Part shown: positions 47,094 through 59,700 of the stretch, in pieces
Numbering within the stretch: position 1 is the first letter of the stretch
Layout of the letters: the number at the start of each line of letters is the position of its first letter
Source of the DNA: Heterotrichella gracilis
Lineage: Eukaryota; Sar; Xanthophyceae; Tribonematales; Xanthonemataceae
Direction of reading: 5' to 3'
Length of the DNA stretch: 64,000 nt
Assembly: GCA_032358255.1 (NCBI GenBank)
Contig: JAULBX010025209.1
Span: 1-64,000 of the forward strand
Notes under the pieces: generated by a model
The model's database searches: none
What the model was told of the DNA's origin: nothing
Seen by the model: only the letters and a program-made list of their open reading frames with translations
Translations under genes and position numbers: made by a program

Positions 47094-49531
47094 TCAGGAA
47101 ATGTCACTTTCCCTGGTGTCATCGCTGTCCTCCCCTCCTCCTCCTTCACCCCTATCACCCTCCCCCTGCATATGCGCCTGCAGCTGCTGTGTCGCCCCCT
47201 GGCAGCTCGCCACACGCTCCCGCAGGGCAGCCACCGACTGACGCAGGGGGATCACTGCAACACAAACACAGCGAGGAGGTCAGAAGGGCATACACAGGAC
47301 GGGGTTTTCTTACTGCAGGGGGTTTGCATCATTACTCAGCAATCACGTCATTCTTATCCCCCCACTGCACCCGCCAACGTCAGGTTGATGTCAGGATTTC
47401 TCACGTGGGGAGGCGCCAACAGGACTGGCAAAAATGGGACTGTGTGCAGCAGCAACGCAAGCTTACACCAAGTATTTCTGACTCGAAGCTGCATCCACCC
47501 ATGAAGCAGCCATCCCCAGATTGCACATCAGGGTATAGGGTTCAGGGTTTGCGCCAGGGCGCACGGTAGGGTTTACCTGCTCGCAGTAGGCGCGCTGCCT
47601 CCTCTGCCCCCTCCGCCGCCCTACACAAGGACATTGAGGCAGTCAGCAGCTGCCCTACGCAAGGGTTTCAACGCAGAAGTACGGCGACTCTGGGATTGGC
47701 CGGTTCTTGCCCAACACAATATTGAGATGCCGGTGAGACCAGGGTGAACCGGGCATACCATATTGGCCCAAGCGGCACACATCACAAACAAAAAAGGATC
47801 AACTTCCCAACATACTAGCGACAGCAGATTCCTTGGAATCCTTTGAAGGCAGCTTACATCTTGGCCTCTATGGCAAACTCCTCGGCTGCCACCTCAGCTT
47901 CGGAGATGCGCTGGAAAATCTCCTCCTACGCGGTGGGGCCAAGGGGAATGGAGATGAGGGATGGGGAAAGGAGGATAACATGTGAGTACGTGCTCCAGTC
48001 AGCACCCTTTGCCGCACGTGTAAATGCACCAGATGCTTGGGGCACCACAACGCTCTGCACCGCACTGGCCGTCATACATGCACAGACAATGATGCATATT
48101 TGCGCTAATTTATGTATACAGCCACATATATTGTCTTGTACTGAAGTGGCATTCACTGATGTGTACAGACGATGTTGCAGGTCAAATGCGCCACTGGGCT
48201 AGTCTGGAAATAAAAATGATTTGGCACTCTCCATGGCACCAGGCATGCATTTATGCCAAAGGGTGCAACTGTGTTGTAGGTCAAGTGCACCTATGCTCAT
48301 CCGATAGATACCTAACTTTGGCACCAGCATGCAATCACACCAAAAGGTCATGGGCATACTCATTGGTTTCCCAATTAACCCCAGGGACCCCATTTACCAG
48401 GGCCAACCAGGTACCCCCCCACACTGCAATGCCTGGCAGAGTGCTCACCTGCTGGGCCGCCACCTCGCCAGTGTTGGCTCGGCACCATGCCTGCGGGAAG
48501 GGACCGGGGGGGCGAAGGTGACACCTGCTGTTGCATCTTGGGCAGCCAGAGCCCATGTGCATTATACATATCACCAGAAATCCCTTAAGTGGATGACCAT
48601 TGCAATTTGATCAACAGGGTACCTTTGCGTGCACACGGCATTGGATGCACCCACTGACGAATCGAGCACTGGGGGGCTCAAACCTAATGAACCTAAGAAC
48701 CCTTAGGTAGGGTTTTCATCTGGTGCCGGTGCCATCACTCTACACCGGAAGCCCTACGACCTTACCTAAGACCCTTAGGTTGAGGACTCACCTGGTACCT
48801 ATGCACCACCTCCACTGCAGCCTCTGGCCTCAGGAACAGCTCTGCGGGGTGGGGGGTGAGGGGTGAGGGGGTGTTGCTGTGGTCCCCTATATTTTGAGAG
48901 TTACTTGCTCACTAAGGGGTTGGTCTATGCGTGGGTGGCATTGCAGGCAGATGAAGCAGCATAGGGTCAACCCTAATAGCGTTGATATGCAGCGGCCCAT
49001 CACCAGGTTCATCTCAAGTGCAAACCCTAGTGCCTAAACCCTGGTGTGAGGTCTGCAAGTGCCCACCATACCTTCCGAGGGCGCGTCTGCGCTCTTCAAC
49101 TCCGACCATATGCGCTCCTCAGAGTTATTGGTGAGCAAGGGCGGGGGCTGGATGGAAGCAGAGGAATACAGGGAGGGTCAGGTCTACGGTGGTGGCAAGT
49201 CTAAGTCCACTATGGTCATAAGAAGGCCTTCGACAGCCTGCTTAGAGAGTCGATTTTGCAGCAGCCAGTGGTGATGTAGCCGAAGGGTACCACCCCCTAT
49301 ACCTCCATGCTCTGCCTCACATGCCTGGGGCACAGGGCATGCATGCATTTTGTATATGCATGCATTGCGCATGCCAGGATGTGGAGGCCACCTTGCCTGT
49401 CGGGCGAAGTTGAGGTACTCCAGCAGCGGGTCCCTACGCCGTTGCTTCCGCGCCGCTGTTGCCACCGTCACGACGCCCTCCTCGTCGCTGCCTGCTGCCT
49501 CCCTTTCCCCCCTGCTCTCGGCTTGCCCCAT
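47094..49531 (-). CDS. Small, probably N-myristoylated coiled-coil protein; BORC subunit 5-like
   Basis: 181 residues over seven exons: 49531-49397, 49117-49072, 48841-48792, 48490-48449, 47925-47858, 47620-47577, 47254-47094. From the second exon on, all joins are phase-consistent. The first intron would use a GC donor (CAG|GCAAGG), and the exon 2 acceptor is weak. MGQAESR fits the myristoylation consensus (Gly2, Ser6). A charged segment, an LFLRPEAAVEVVHRYQ helix and long helices follow (EEIFQRISEAEVAAEEFAIE, AEEAARLLRAVIPLRQSVAA, LRERVASCQ), then an acidic tail. Length, myristoyl start, the xxRYQ helix and the 'RI-E' helix resemble BORCS5 (myrlysin), which links BORC to lysosomes and ARL8. 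This is inferred by eye; another coiled-coil protein is possible. Confidence 0.55.
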
Positions 49532-49539
49532 GGGGCCAG

Positions 49540-50340
49540 GGGAACAGGGTCAGCCCAGCAATACGAACGGCATGGTGCGCACGAGGTGGTGGATAGAAAT
49601 AGTTGGAGACTAAACCTACAGGAGAAGGAGAGGTGGGGTGGTGCTAAGTGTGCACCAACGTGCTTGCAGCTGCCTTCAAAAATAGCAAGCCCTCACTGGG
49701 TAGCAAGCCCCCAAGTAGAACAGGCAAGCAGGATAGACACGCTCCATTATGCTCCACTGGCTTTGATGCCTCCTAAAAGGTTGAAGTGGCGCATCATAAG
49801 GGCTGTCAGGGACGGTGCCTGTGTTTCACAATAAAGGGTTGCCATTTTTCAAATAAAGTTTATTGTCGGAAAAGAAAAGGAACTCTCTGGTAATGACCTA
49901 TGGCGTGGCCCAAAGAGCTTCCAGCCAATAAACTCTCAAGCTACTGTTACAAGTGTTGGGATGTGTGTGGAACTGTGACTGGAACTGCACAACAGAAACA
50001 ATGGTTGACAGAGGTTACCAATTTCACTGCAATAACCACAACCTTTCTCAACCGTTCACCAAAAGAAAATCCAGAAAACAAATTCTCAACCAACAGCGGC
50101 AAAAGCTGCAAAGCATATTTTACTGTGATAAATTGCCATGGGAACCATTCCTGTAGGGAAAAAGCCACCACTGGTGGGCGCAACATAACAAGCATGGGGC
50201 AGTGTATACTGAATCAGGATATATGCCAGAGGCGTGGAGCTAGGACTCGAGTTGGTGGCCCCAAACAATCCAACTGTCAAGGCAACACATTGTCACTGCA
50301 ACGTTCATCAACGTCATGGCATGATGCGGCAATGGCGCAC
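49540..50340. other. Spacer between the BORCS5-like gene and the second F-box gene
   Basis: No coding region recognised. It probably contains the BORCS5-like promoter on the left and the 3' UTR of the F-box gene on the right. Confidence 0.45.
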
Positions 50341-50345
50341 ATGCA

Positions 50346-51628
50346 CTAGTAGTACGTCGCGGCGGCATGGAGCCACGCGCAGCACACCTCCAACTCTTCC
50401 CTGGCAATGCGCGTCAGGTCAGCGTCCCCGAGAGCCTCCACGGGCAGGTGCTGCGATGCATTCACATCGATTGAACCTTCCTTGTCCTCCCGCATGCTGT
50501 ACTCCCCGTGCTGCCCAGTGAGTTTTACCCCCTCGCCATGGGTCGCTTCATACCACCCCTTCCCTGGAAAGATGCGCAGGCTGGGTTGATCGGCACCTCC
50601 AGCTGCACGCAGTGCCCACGCCACAGCTTTAGGTAAATGAGGTGGGGCATGGCGGGAAGCTCCAGCGGCTCAAACAGGTCAAACACCACAATCTCCTGCA
50701 GGCTGGTGAGGGTGGCTAGGGCGGGGCCCAAGTTGTATACGCACTCACAGTCGAGGTGGAGTGATGTGAGGTGCCCAAGGCCCGGGAGGAGGTCCAGCGC
50801 ATCCACCTCCTCCAACGCTTTGTCATGCAGCTCAAGGCGCCGCAGCTTGGTGGGGAGGCAACCGGGCGGGATGTCCAGCCTATACCCCTTCAAGACCAAG
50901 CTGTGGAGCTGTGTGAGCCGACGCAAGGAGGTGGTGACAGTAGGTCCCAGTGTATCAAAGCCAAGCTCTTCAATTACCAGGCTGATGAGCGCAGGCTGGC
51001 GGGCGAGCATCGGGACATAGTCTGCCCCAATCATCATCACGGCTGCCCAATGCAGCTTGGGAAGGACCGGGAGCTCCGGCCACCAGTTCTGGCCCCCGGG
51101 GTTTGTGCTCCAGCAATCCAGGTTGAGCTGCTCCAAATTGACCAGTGCTGACATGGCATGCATGCTGGGGGCCGCCTGCTCCAGGGTGCAGCGCAGGTAC
51201 ATGCGCAAGGCGGTGAGGGATGTGAGGCGGAGGGTGGCGTCTATCAGCTGGGCTGCACTGTCCCCACCGTACACCCCACCAACCAGGGAAGTGAGGCAGG
51301 CTGGGTTGAGGCTGTTGAGCACCCCCAACTGGTCCTCTGGCGTCTGGTTGTTCAGGCCGCTGATGGCCCTGGTGGCTCCCAGCTTGGGGCGAAGAAAGTT
51401 GAGGACGGGCGGGCCGAGGGGTGGGCAGATAACGGCTTCCCATGCTGCGCTCGGGCCTGCCAGGGCCTGGCGCCAGCGCTTGCGCACCAGCTGCAGCTGT
51501 ACCCGGTGCTTGGTGGTGGGGTCTGACAGTGCCCCGATGATGCGCTGCAGCAGGTCGTCTGGGAGGGAGTGTATAGGGCACCCATCACACTGCTTGGGTG
51601 GCACCGCTGGGGTGCTGCTGCTGGCCAT
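50346..51628 (-). CDS. F-box / leucine-rich-repeat protein
   Basis: Probable SCF substrate adaptor of 408 residues. Starts MASSSTPAVPPKQCDGCPIH, with an F-box at about residues 18-60 (SLPDDLLQRIIGALSD, QLVRKRWRQALAG, AAWEAV). About eight irregular LRRs follow (SLTALRMYLR, NLEQLNLDCW, QLHSLVLKGYRLD, KLRRLELHDKAL, HLTSLHLDCE, SLQEIVVFDL, HLIYLKLWRG). The main exon is 51628-50620. The frame then changes: a 56-base intron (50619-50564, GT-AG) would join in phase to a last exon 50563-50346 (KGWYEATHGEGVKL ... CCAWLHAAATYY, stop). Without it the protein stops 30 codons later. Same architecture as the gene at 18198-21247, including a Cys-x-x-Cys-like lead-in to the F-box. Confidence 0.78.
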
Positions 51629-51639
51629 GGCTTGACAGA

Positions 51640-53560
51640 ATCAAAATGACCAGTTGGGTGTAACAAGGAAGCCCTAAGAACGTGGGCTGCCGACTGGTCC
51701 AGTCTGGGCTCTTGGTGACATCTGCAGGCATATAATAGGGGGAGTCGTTGTATGTGTGACACCAGTACTTTGAGTACACCCGTTCTGAGCCAAAATAGCC
51801 AGATTAAAACAACTGACAACTGCCCACTGTTTACCTCCTATCTTCTGATGTCAACAACACTGTGACCCACCATACCAGGCAAAGTAGCCTCCTTTTTGCA
51901 TGCATGCATCTTGTCAACAAAGTAACTCTAAAATAATAGCGGAATAATAGCCTGTTCCCAAAGTCACGCGAAACAGTGCATGCATGCAAAAGAGGACCCG
52001 TTAACACACCGTTAAAAAGCCGGTTGTGCATGCAGCACTGCCCAGAGCAGCTGCCCACACAATGCATGCACACGCCCAAGCCAAGTAACGCTCGCAGACT
52101 CTGAAGACGTTCACCCAGCTCCTTCCAAACCCCACCAGAAGTCAAACTGAGTCTTTTAATGCTTCTTGGGGCGAAAGTCTTCCTGCTTTCGGACTTCGTT
52201 CACAGGTTGTAATTTTTGGCCAAGACGGTTTTGCCCCTGTCCCGGGGAGCAGAGGGTGTCTGTACGTATGTTGAAACAGGTGGAATTCCCGACGGGTGGG
52301 CTATCACTATGTACCGATAGATAGTCTGGTATATACTCCAGCGTTGATATTCACGTTGCTGTCGTTGTTGCACAGTATCGGCATCCGTTGTGCGGGTAGA
52401 TCCACCGGCTGTCAGAGTGGAAGGTCTTTGACGACAGCTGGGCACACAGTATCAACATCCTATCGAAGAGAGGACAAAGCTTGCCCCGGGCTTTGTTGAA
52501 CTTCGCTGGTGTAACAACTTTCACAAGGCGCACATAACTGTTGAGCGTTTCGGGTGACAGCCATCCCTGTTGGAGCAGTCCTTGGACCAGACAACTTTAA
52601 AGTGGTCTGCAAGGGAATGGACAACAACATGCTGGAACAAAGCTTGTTCATCACCCAAGGTGGTCAGGTAGGGCACTGAAGGCAATTTAAGCTCACCACC
52701 TTCACTTGCACCCTGCATCCTTGGGCTCAACCCAGTAGGTCGGCACTGGTGTGCAAGCCCTAGTCTCAAAGGTACTAGGGCAGCTCCTGTGAAAAAGGGT
52801 GCTTTCTGCACAGTGAAACAAGGCCAGTGACATGTATGCTCTGCGCACAGATACACCCGTGGCCGTGCGGGGTTGATTGGTCACTGTGCATGTGCGCATG
52901 CATATACACCGCATAAGTAGTTACAGCGTATTCAAGGTGGTCAACAGGGTTGTGATGCTGGGGCCGTTGTTCCTATAAGCCAATTTCGGTCTTCGCAAAG
53001 TGGCATCCAAAGTGGAAACCCTTCCATAGCCTATTTGCAACACACCACTCACGCGAGTCCTTCCTGGAGCCAATGTGTCTCGGGTGGTGTTTGTCGGTGT
53101 TGACAAAGCGCCTACCCTGAACCCTCACACACCCCTGTCTGGCATTGTTTTCCAATTTGTGCTGCAAGTGCGCACCCTCTGACTGGGAACCTGTCAGGAA
53201 ACCCTCAATCAACAAACCATGTGCACACCTTACACCAGTCCGCTTGCTTGCAGAGACGTGCGCAGTCCCACCCCATTTCACCTTGGTGGCTCGGTCAACA
53301 GTGACAGGGAGCTGCCATGGCTGAACTGAAACCAGCTGGAGCCAGGTACGACACTAGCCCCCTCTAGTGGGCACCGCAGCTTGTCATACGCCTTAAAAAC
53401 CCAACAACCCTGCACTGGCAGAAAGCCTAACACGGTGCATGGGAGACTCGAATTGGTTCATGGAGACTGGACTGGGGACTGGGTAGCCTTATGAAGGGGT
53501 ATTGGGTATGCAAGGAGGGGCGCACAACCACCAAAGCATATCAGCCAGATTATCACACCC
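51640..53560. other. Spacer, possibly holding a degraded mobile element
   Basis: Minus-strand frames at 52973-53281 (KRTGVRCAHGLLIEGF, KDSREWCVANRLWKGFHFG) and 52351-52533 (KFNKARGKLCPLFDRMLILC) have protein-like composition and follow one another on one strand, as in a decayed transposase. I see no catalytic motif or terminal repeats. The left end carries the F-box promoter. Confidence 0.3.
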
Positions 53561-53574
53561 CAATGAATGGTAAT

Positions 53575-53735
53575 CGGTGCAGGCGGCTTGCCTCTGGCAG
53601 GAAGAACACCCTGCCGAGGGTGGTGACCACCCTAACCCTCAACCCTACATCCTAATGGAGGGTAATTGGTGCAGGCGGCCTGGGTCTGGCAGGAAGAACA
53701 CTTTGTCGAGGGTGCTGAGCGCCCACCCATCATTA
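53575..53735 (+). repeat. Duplicated 5' end of the first LRR-Sfi1 exon
   Basis: GGTAATCGGTGCAGGCGGCT...CTCTGGCAGGAAGAACACCC at 53569-53622 is repeated at 53661-53710 (TGCAGGCGGCCTGGGTCTGG). The copies are separated by AACCCTCAACCCTAC-type sequence. Confidence 0.85.
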
Positions 53736-56700
53736 TTCGACAAAAAGAAAATCACGGCTGTGGACAAGGGGATAGATACCATCGATGAGCTCCCCAGGGC
53801 TTACCAGGCCATCACGGTAGGGTACAAGGCACATGCAAATCATCATGCTTCATCTGGCTATTGCTAATGCAGTTGGGCCAGTGGCATCAAAAACACAAAC
53901 AGTGTTCAACATGTGAAATTGTCCTTTTTGGCGATTAGCCTTGGGTTGATAGTATTTAAAACCTTCCCCATGCCCCCATGCGCCATTCCACAGGTGCTGT
54001 ACGTCAGCAAGAACAACCTCACCTCCCTCAACGGCCTGCACCAGTTCCCCGCCTTTCAAGACTCTGATGCCCTCCCACACCCACCCACACCCACCGCCTC
54101 TTTTGCAACCCCCACCCCCCTTGCAGGTGCTCTACATCAGCAGGAACAACCTGGCCTCCCTGCATGGCCTGCACCAGTTCCCTGCCCTCAAGACCCTGTC
54201 AGCGGCTGACAACCTTCTGTGCGACTTGGATGACGTGGACAGGCTGGCGGGGGCCACCCCTCACCTGGAGGGGCTCATGCTGGAGGGCAACCCACTGGCA
54301 GAGCTGCCAAATTACAGGTGCAGGACTGGAATGTAGGGTTTATGGTTTTAAGTTCCTAAATTCCTTAAAGCATAAATTGCAATAAATCTGAAATGACATA
54401 AAGGCATTATATTTCAAAGGAATTGGAGAACGCAAATCCTTTTTTATTATCATCTATTATTAGCTTGCAACTTGAACAACCTCAACTATGGGACTATTGA
54501 TCACATTTTCATTGATGTATAAGAAACTGAATTCATTTAATTTAATTTAATTCGTGTAGGGCCCACGTGATCCACCGGCTGCTGTGGCTGCGCCAGCTGG
54601 ACAACCGGGCAGTGGAGGAGGGGGAGAGGGTGGCGGCTGCGGGGGCGCTGCGCAGCGAGGGGGCAATGCTGCGGGTCATGGTCAGCACCGCATGCATGGT
54701 GCACAAGCTGGTAGGGCTCAGAACCCTGGCAAGAACCCTACTGACAAACCCTTGCAAAACCTTGATCGCAAATCTGCAACCCCTGGGAGTCGAGATCAAT
54801 AATGCAGCTACTGATGACTGGTGTGATGGAAAGTAAGCAAAAAAGGTTTTGATCATCACCGTTGATGCACCATGTCTCCCCTGACTGCGCAATCATCTCT
54901 GAAAGGCCCCCATTTGAAGCAACAGGGGGATGCAGGTCACGTGAATCCCCCACCCACCCCCCACCCACCGCAGGCACACATTCGTCAGCTGTCTAGGGTG
55001 CACCTGGAGATGGTGGTGGTGGGGGGCGGCGACGGGTGGGGGGTGGGGGGTGGTGGGGGGTGCGACCCCCTGCTGCTGCTGCAGCTGTGGGACTACGAAG
55101 GGGAGCTAGGGGTGGAGGTGCGAGGCGCCGGGGATTGGAAAATCCTTGCTTGTATTTTACCAGCAGTTTTGCTATAGTCATGCGTGTTTTTATCCCGTTT
55201 CAAAAGGTATAGTCAATGCGCCCCTTGGCCTCTCTCAAGGCGGACATCAGGTCATCCCTTGCCAAAGGCAATCACGTTCCACCACCCAAATTTTAGTAAA
55301 TTAGAATATATACAAGAATCTCAAATGTTGAAGTAAACCATGGCAAGGCCAAGTAATATATAATTTATAATCAAGCGTGCAAGAATCCTGATGTGTTTTC
55401 ACATTGCATGCACCCCATCTCCTTGCACAAGATATCTGCAACATTGCAAGGCCAGTAGCGCTAATAGTACACAGACGATAAATAATTCACAAACATTTAC
55501 AAATATGCTCCCTCCCCCCTTCCTACACAGGACCGCAAGTCCATCTGCATGGCCCTGCGCCGAGAGGTGACCCGCCGCTACCGGCGCCTGGCAGCGCTGC
55601 AAGGGGGGCAGCCGCGCACCAAGGGGGGAACCAAGGGAGGTCAGATGTGGTTCACCGCGTTTGCACAGGTGGGATGACGATTTAGTTTAGGTTGATTACT
55701 TTCAATGAATTGCGGCAATATATCCAAATTAGCAGCCATTGTGACCAATCGCTCACCGTTCCCTCCTGTCCGAGCACTGCAGTTGCAAATTTGATGTGGA
55801 GTGCTTTAATGCATTGGGCTTTCCCTGCCCTTTTAGGGTATACCTTGCCCTTTAGGGTATTGACAATACCCGTGCCCCCGCAGGTCATGATGGCGCAGGT
55901 TGAGAGTGTTGCTGCCTGCCTCAGGGGGGTGCAGATTGTCAAGGAGGAGGGGAGGGCACTGGGGTTGTATGGGGGGGTGGGGGCGGCGGCTGCGGTGCAG
56001 GAAAGGTGGGTTTATGCTATTGTGGTATTTCTGAAATGCCTGGGCATTGGATATTTCGCGCCGTTGGGCGTGTGTGAAGTTGTGGTGCGGGTTGAAAGTG
56101 TGCTCTCTTAAACTCGACATCCAACGTCTCCCCCATATTCTAAACTTTACACCTACATGTGTGCGGGGAGGGGTTGCTGAAGTAAGCCCTCCCTTGTGTC
56201 AACCCTACACCCTGAACCCTGTACCCTGATTTGTGCAATAATGCACTGCTTGTTGTCTGCAAGGCAATGGGTGGGCTGGTGGCTGAAGTAAACCCTACAC
56301 CCCAAACCCTAAAACCCTATATGTACGCCCTGATTTGTGCAGGGAATCCCTGCTCGTTGTCTTGCGCGAGGCCATGTGTGGGCTGGTGGCTGAAGTAAAC
56401 CCTACACCCCAAACCCTACACCCCTATGTGTACGCCCTGATTCGTGCAGGGGATCCCTGCTCGTTGTCTTGCGTGAGGCGATGTGTGGGCTGGTGGCTGA
56501 AGTAAACCCTACACCCCAAACCCTAAAACCCTATATGTACGCCCTGATTGGTGCAGGGAATCCCTGCTCGTTGTCTTGCGCGAGGCCATGTGTGGGCTGG
56601 TGGCGGCCTGGCAGGCGGGGGAGGAAGCGGAGGCGGAGCGTGTGGAGCAGGGGGTCAGGGGGTTGCAGGTGGGGTGTGGGGTGGAGGGAGAGGGGACGGG

Positions 56701-59700
56701 ATGCAATATGTGGGGCCACCATGATCCACATTCTGTTTCTATTTTTTTTACAATGATGCCTTGATGTAGAAAATGGTTGCAGAGACGTGACCACATGTGT
56801 CATCAGACCTACTCACCATCACCCCAACTTTTTGGTACCCTGTAAACTATATTGACAGGTTAACGGGTTGGGAAAAGAATGTCATCCTTAAACCCTCCTC
56901 CCCCCTCCACACACACACGTTAAATGCTACACATACTCTCACTCCCTCTATATGTCCTAACATGGTACATCTCCCCCTGTGTGCAGCAACAGCTGGAGAC
57001 CTGCTCAGCCATGCACAGGCGAGTCCCCCTCACCGACCTCCCCACCAACACCCCCATACACCACCCCTCTGGCCCCACAAAACGCATCCAAGCGCACCCC
57101 CCCCCACCGGCCCACATGGACCTCTCCCTGCAGCACATGGGGGGCCGGGCAGGGGGGGCGGAGGGGGGAACCAGCCGCGCCAACAGGCTTCGATCACTCA
57201 GGGCCAGAAATGGTGCAACCCCTGTTCCTGGGAGTGCATGTGACCCCTACAGCCAGACACATGATCCCTTTATCAGCCCCCGTGGCGACCCACATGGCGG
57301 CCCCGCCACCGCCCCTTGTGACCAATCCCAGCGACTGTCACATGACCCCTTCCTCAGCCCACGTGGCGCCCCCCGCGCCGCGCCATGTGATCACCCACCA
57401 CAGCCACCACATGACCCCTTCACCAACCAACATGCTATCCCTGCCACTGCCCCATGTGACCAATCCCAGCAGCTGTCACATGATCCCTTCCTCAGCCCCT
57501 ACAACCAATTCCTTGAACTGGCCCATGACCCGTTCATCAGCCCCACTGACCAATCCCAGCAGCTGCCTGGGGATCCCGACAACTGCCTCGGGATCCCGGC
57601 AAGGTCAAGGCATCAATCCCAGCAACCAGCACATGACCCCTTCATCAGCCCCACTGACCAGTCCCAGCAACTGCCTCGGGATCCCCACGCCAGCCCGAGG
57701 CATCATCAACCCCCGCAACCAGCACAAGACCCTTTCATCAGCCCACATGACGCTGCGCACAGGGGTCTCCAACCGCGGGAGGTCTCGCCTGTGCATGTGC
57801 CTGCGCGGCGGGAGGCTCATCCCATGGCGCCCTACCCACCTACCGAGTCTTGCAGGTGCGTGGTGGCTTGGTGTGGAGGGACTGGGATTAACATGTCTTG
57901 TATGTACAAAATTGCATCTTGTTTCAGTAGCAATATAAAGGATGTGTTGCCAAAAGCATTGTTATAAAAACCTGAAAATGAAAGAAACCTATGTGGCTAA
58001 GACCTGCACATCATCCGCTCTCATGCAAGGGGCGGAGGGATTTCCTTTTGCCGTAAACTCTTCCACATATTCACTTTGAGATGAAAGTGCCATTGCTGGA
58101 TACATGCTGACAACACTTAATCCCCTCAAATCCAGGTCGAGCCTGAGCGCCACATGCAACTGGCAACCGCCCTCGGGGCACCCTTCACCTGCACAGCCAC
58201 CACAGCCACCACACCATCAGCCACACCCACCCACCCTCCTAGATGCGCTACAACGCAAGTGGGGGCCACATGCCGCACAGGGGCCGCCACACCACAGGCA
58301 GGAAAAGCAACCTGGGATGCGCGCAGTGCCTCAGGGTGGGAATAGTGACCTCCCAATGTGGCATGATTTACACCCCTTGGAGGCAGCTTGGGACCCTGAA
58401 ATGGAACCTCCCAGGCACATGGGGTCATGTGATGCCCCACTTATTGACCTGAGCTCGCCGGAGCACGCCAAACCCTCGGCAAGGGTTTTGGACCGGAGCA
58501 AACCCTATGCTGGGGTTTCGGACCGGATTGAACCCTCGGCAAGGGTTTTGGACCAGGGCAGTGTGTTAGAGTTTGACGAGGTGGGGGGAAGCAGCAGCAT
58601 GAGCATGCGAGGAAAGCAGTCTGTGCAGCTGCAGTTGGCTCTGCTGGAGCAGGAGTGGGGGCATGGGGGGTCTGAGGAGGGGTGGGGAGCTGGGGAGGAG
58701 GGGTGCGCCCACACTGTGCGCCACAGCTTGGATGCCACGTCAGCAGGCAGCAGCAACATTATGAGTCACAGCTTGGATGCCACGTCAGCAGCGGGCAGTA
58801 GAGCACAGTCCCAGGCGCATCCCACCCTGGCTGAGCTGGCTTGGGGGGGTGGGGATGTAGGGGGAGTGGGCTATATGGCGGGTGGTGGCCGTGTGGAGGG
58901 GGTGGTGCCCTTCTACAGGGGCCATGTTGATGCCACATCAGCAGCGGGCAGTGGAGTGCAGTCCCAGGATGCCGGGCAGTGGGCGAGGGGGGTGGAGGGG
59001 AGGCACAGCGGGCAGTGCCATCCTGCAGAGGCCATCCTGCGGTGTGTGGCTGGCAGGGACGGTGGCGGAGGTGGCTGCGGGATGGATGCAACGGCGACGC
59101 CAGGTGGCAGCTTGCCTGGGCATGCGCCTGCGCCACAGGCAATGGCAGGTGGCTGTGCGTCAACGTCCATGTCAGCGCCACATGTAATGCCAGGTGGCTG
59201 CATGTCAGCGCACGCCCCCATGCAAGGTGGCTCATCAGCAGCGCACGTCCCCATGCCACACGCAATGCCAGGTGACGGCACGTCAGCGCACGCACCTATC
59301 CCATCCGCAGCGCCAGATGGCAGTGCATTAGCGCCCACGCCTGCGCCAAATTTAGCGCAAGGTGGCGGCCCACCATTCCCCATGCCTATGCCACATGCTG
59401 CTCCAGGTAGCGGTGCCCCGGAGGGTTCCCGAGATGGGCCAATGGGTGGGTGCCAGCTTGCGCTTGTGGGGCCAGCAGAGGTGCGCCAGCTGGCGGATGG
59501 TGGGGGCGCCTTAACGATTGCAGTGGGCAGCTGTGGTGATGATGAAGAGGTGTCGGCGGTGCGGGGTGATGAAGCAGCGATGGCATCAGCGGGGCAAAGC
59601 CGTGACATGGCGATGACATCAGCAGTGCAGGGTGGTGATATGGCGACGAGATCAGCGCCAGGCTTGGCACTTGGATCGGATGCGCATGGGAGGTGGGTGG

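Noticed and set aside
52973-53281. Transposase gene
   Set aside because: Composition is suggestive, but no catalytic residues, terminal inverted repeats or target-site duplication could be found by eye; kept only as a remark in the spacer entry.
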